A stretch of 64,000 nucleotides of DNA from Corynebacterium ammoniagenes DSM 20306 (lineage in GTDB: Bacteria; Actinomycetota; Actinomycetes; Mycobacteriales; Mycobacteriaceae), in the NCBI RefSeq assembly GCF_001941425.1, contig NZ_CP009244.1, forward strand, positions 868,001 to 932,000, written 5' to 3'. The notes under the pieces were generated by a model. It had not been told where the DNA came from. It did no database searches and saw nothing but the letters and a program-made list of their open reading frames with translations. Every line of letters starts with the position of its first letter. Within the stretch, counting starts at the first letter, position 1. Position numbers and translations under genes: made by a program. Positions 63,541 to 64,000 of this stretch are shown one piece after another.

Positions 63541-64000
63541 TACGGCTAGTTGGTAGGGGGATTCCGCGTTGTTGGTCGGCGTGTTCCGGATAGGTGGTCG
63601 GCTGTGTGATTTTAGGTCATTGTTTTAGGTGGCGGTGTCACTGCCTGTGGCGCCGTGTCTTCACCTTCAAGATCTAAGGAGCCTACGTTGGCTAACTTCA
63701 AGGAAATCATGGTGATGTGTCTGGATGGCGCGAGCTATACGGCGATGGCGAAGACATTAGGCTGTTCCAATCGTGATATCGCTAAGACCAAGGCAGTCAT
63801 CGCCGCGCAGTCGGTGACGAAGGAAGCATTTGTTCTTTTGTCACCATCGTTTTTCGAGGAACATTTCGGGGACAATCGCCTCCTGCACAAACAGCAATTT
63901 CATCAACCAGACTTTCATAAGCTGGCGAAACGCTTAGCTGCTAATAAGCATCTGACTCGGCATAAACTATGGGTGGATTATCTGGCTACTGCCTGCAGTC
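63541..64000 (+). mobile_element. IS21-family insertion sequence, left part
   Basis: From about 63548 short related blocks follow each other (GTTGGTAGGGGGATTCCG, GTTGGTCGGCGTGTTCCG, AGGTGGTCGGCTGTGTGA). They look like the multiple terminal transposase-binding repeats of IS21 elements, and istA starts downstream. The element continues past the window. The exact left end is uncertain, somewhere in 63541-63572. Confidence 0.65.
63688..64000 (+). CDS. istA: IS21-family transposase IstA (N-terminal part)
   Basis: An open frame from TTG 63688 behind CTAAGGA runs off the window with 104 codons. It begins ANFKEIMVMCLDGASYTAMAKTLGCSNRDIAKTK, an N-terminal helix-turn-helix typical of IstA, followed by a basic helical region (HKLAKRLAANKHLTRHKLWVDYL). 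IstA carries out strand transfer with the AAA+ partner IstB, which would lie beyond the window. ATG 63709 is an alternative start. Confidence 0.8.
   Translation, partial: MANFKEIMVMCLDGASYTAMAKTLGCSNRDIAKTKAVIAAQSVTKEAFVLLSPSFFEEHFGDNRLLHKQQFHQPDFHKLAKRLAANKHLTRHKLWVDYLATACS

Overview
The window reads as a chromosome segment of a Corynebacterium (Mycobacteriales). The order hemW-hrcA-dnaJ2-rsmE-phoH-ybeY, era-recO-uppS, a Zur-type Fur protein, glyS and dgt...dnaG is the usual corynebacterial housekeeping backbone. FadD15-like and paired CNNM/CBS proteins, an RNase Sa-type ribonuclease with barstar, and codon use rich in G/C fit the same group. The species is not identified.

Layout. 1-12.8 kb: partial carboxylesterase, two small membrane proteins, 4-alpha-glucanotransferase, acyl-CoA synthetase, a small secreted protein, a PepSY membrane gene split by a frameshift, two CNNM/CBS membrane proteins and hemW. 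12.8-17.6 kb: hrcA with a CIRCE operator lying over its own ribosome binding site, dnaJ2, rsmE, phoH and ybeY. 17.6-22.1 kb: pyridoxal kinase, an MHS-type transporter behind a GntR-like palindrome, and small proteins of unknown function. 22.1-32.8 kb: era, recO, uppS, a ferritin-like/VIT1 fusion convergent with zur, glyS, two small hypotheticals, a TPM-domain membrane protein, a DUF218 protein and dgt. 32.84-37.1 kb: an AT-richer insertion holding one 1414-residue protein with an Mrr-like nuclease region, a STAND-like NTPase and a long helical C-terminus, which is a candidate anti-phage gene. Its edge beside dgt carries an 18/19 copy of the tRNA-Asn anticodon arm. 37.4-40.4 kb: barstar, RNase, dnaG (zinc ligands mostly lost) and a YtxH-like protein. 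40.9-42.5 kb: wecB and tRNA-Asn(GTT).

42.7-63.1 kb is a large, visibly AT-richer cell-surface glycan island. It has four glycosyltransferase genes, including one of 1511 residues with three transferase regions and one of 731 residues that looks two-headed. A two-gene ABC-2 exporter sits between two paralogous asparagine-synthetase-like proteins that lack the glutaminase nucleophile. An alpha/beta hydrolase, a DUF6270 protein and two proteins of unknown function complete it. My inference is that the cluster makes, modifies (perhaps by ATP-driven amide or ester formation) and exports a surface polymer, with upstream wecB as a possible source of UDP-ManNAc. The window ends in nested insertion sequences: an IS21-family element starting inside the 3' remnant of an IS110-type transposase.

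Best candidates for something undescribed are the paired asparagine-synthetase-like proteins around the exporter, the triple glycosyltransferase, and the lone nuclease-STAND protein at the tRNA-Asn-like scar.
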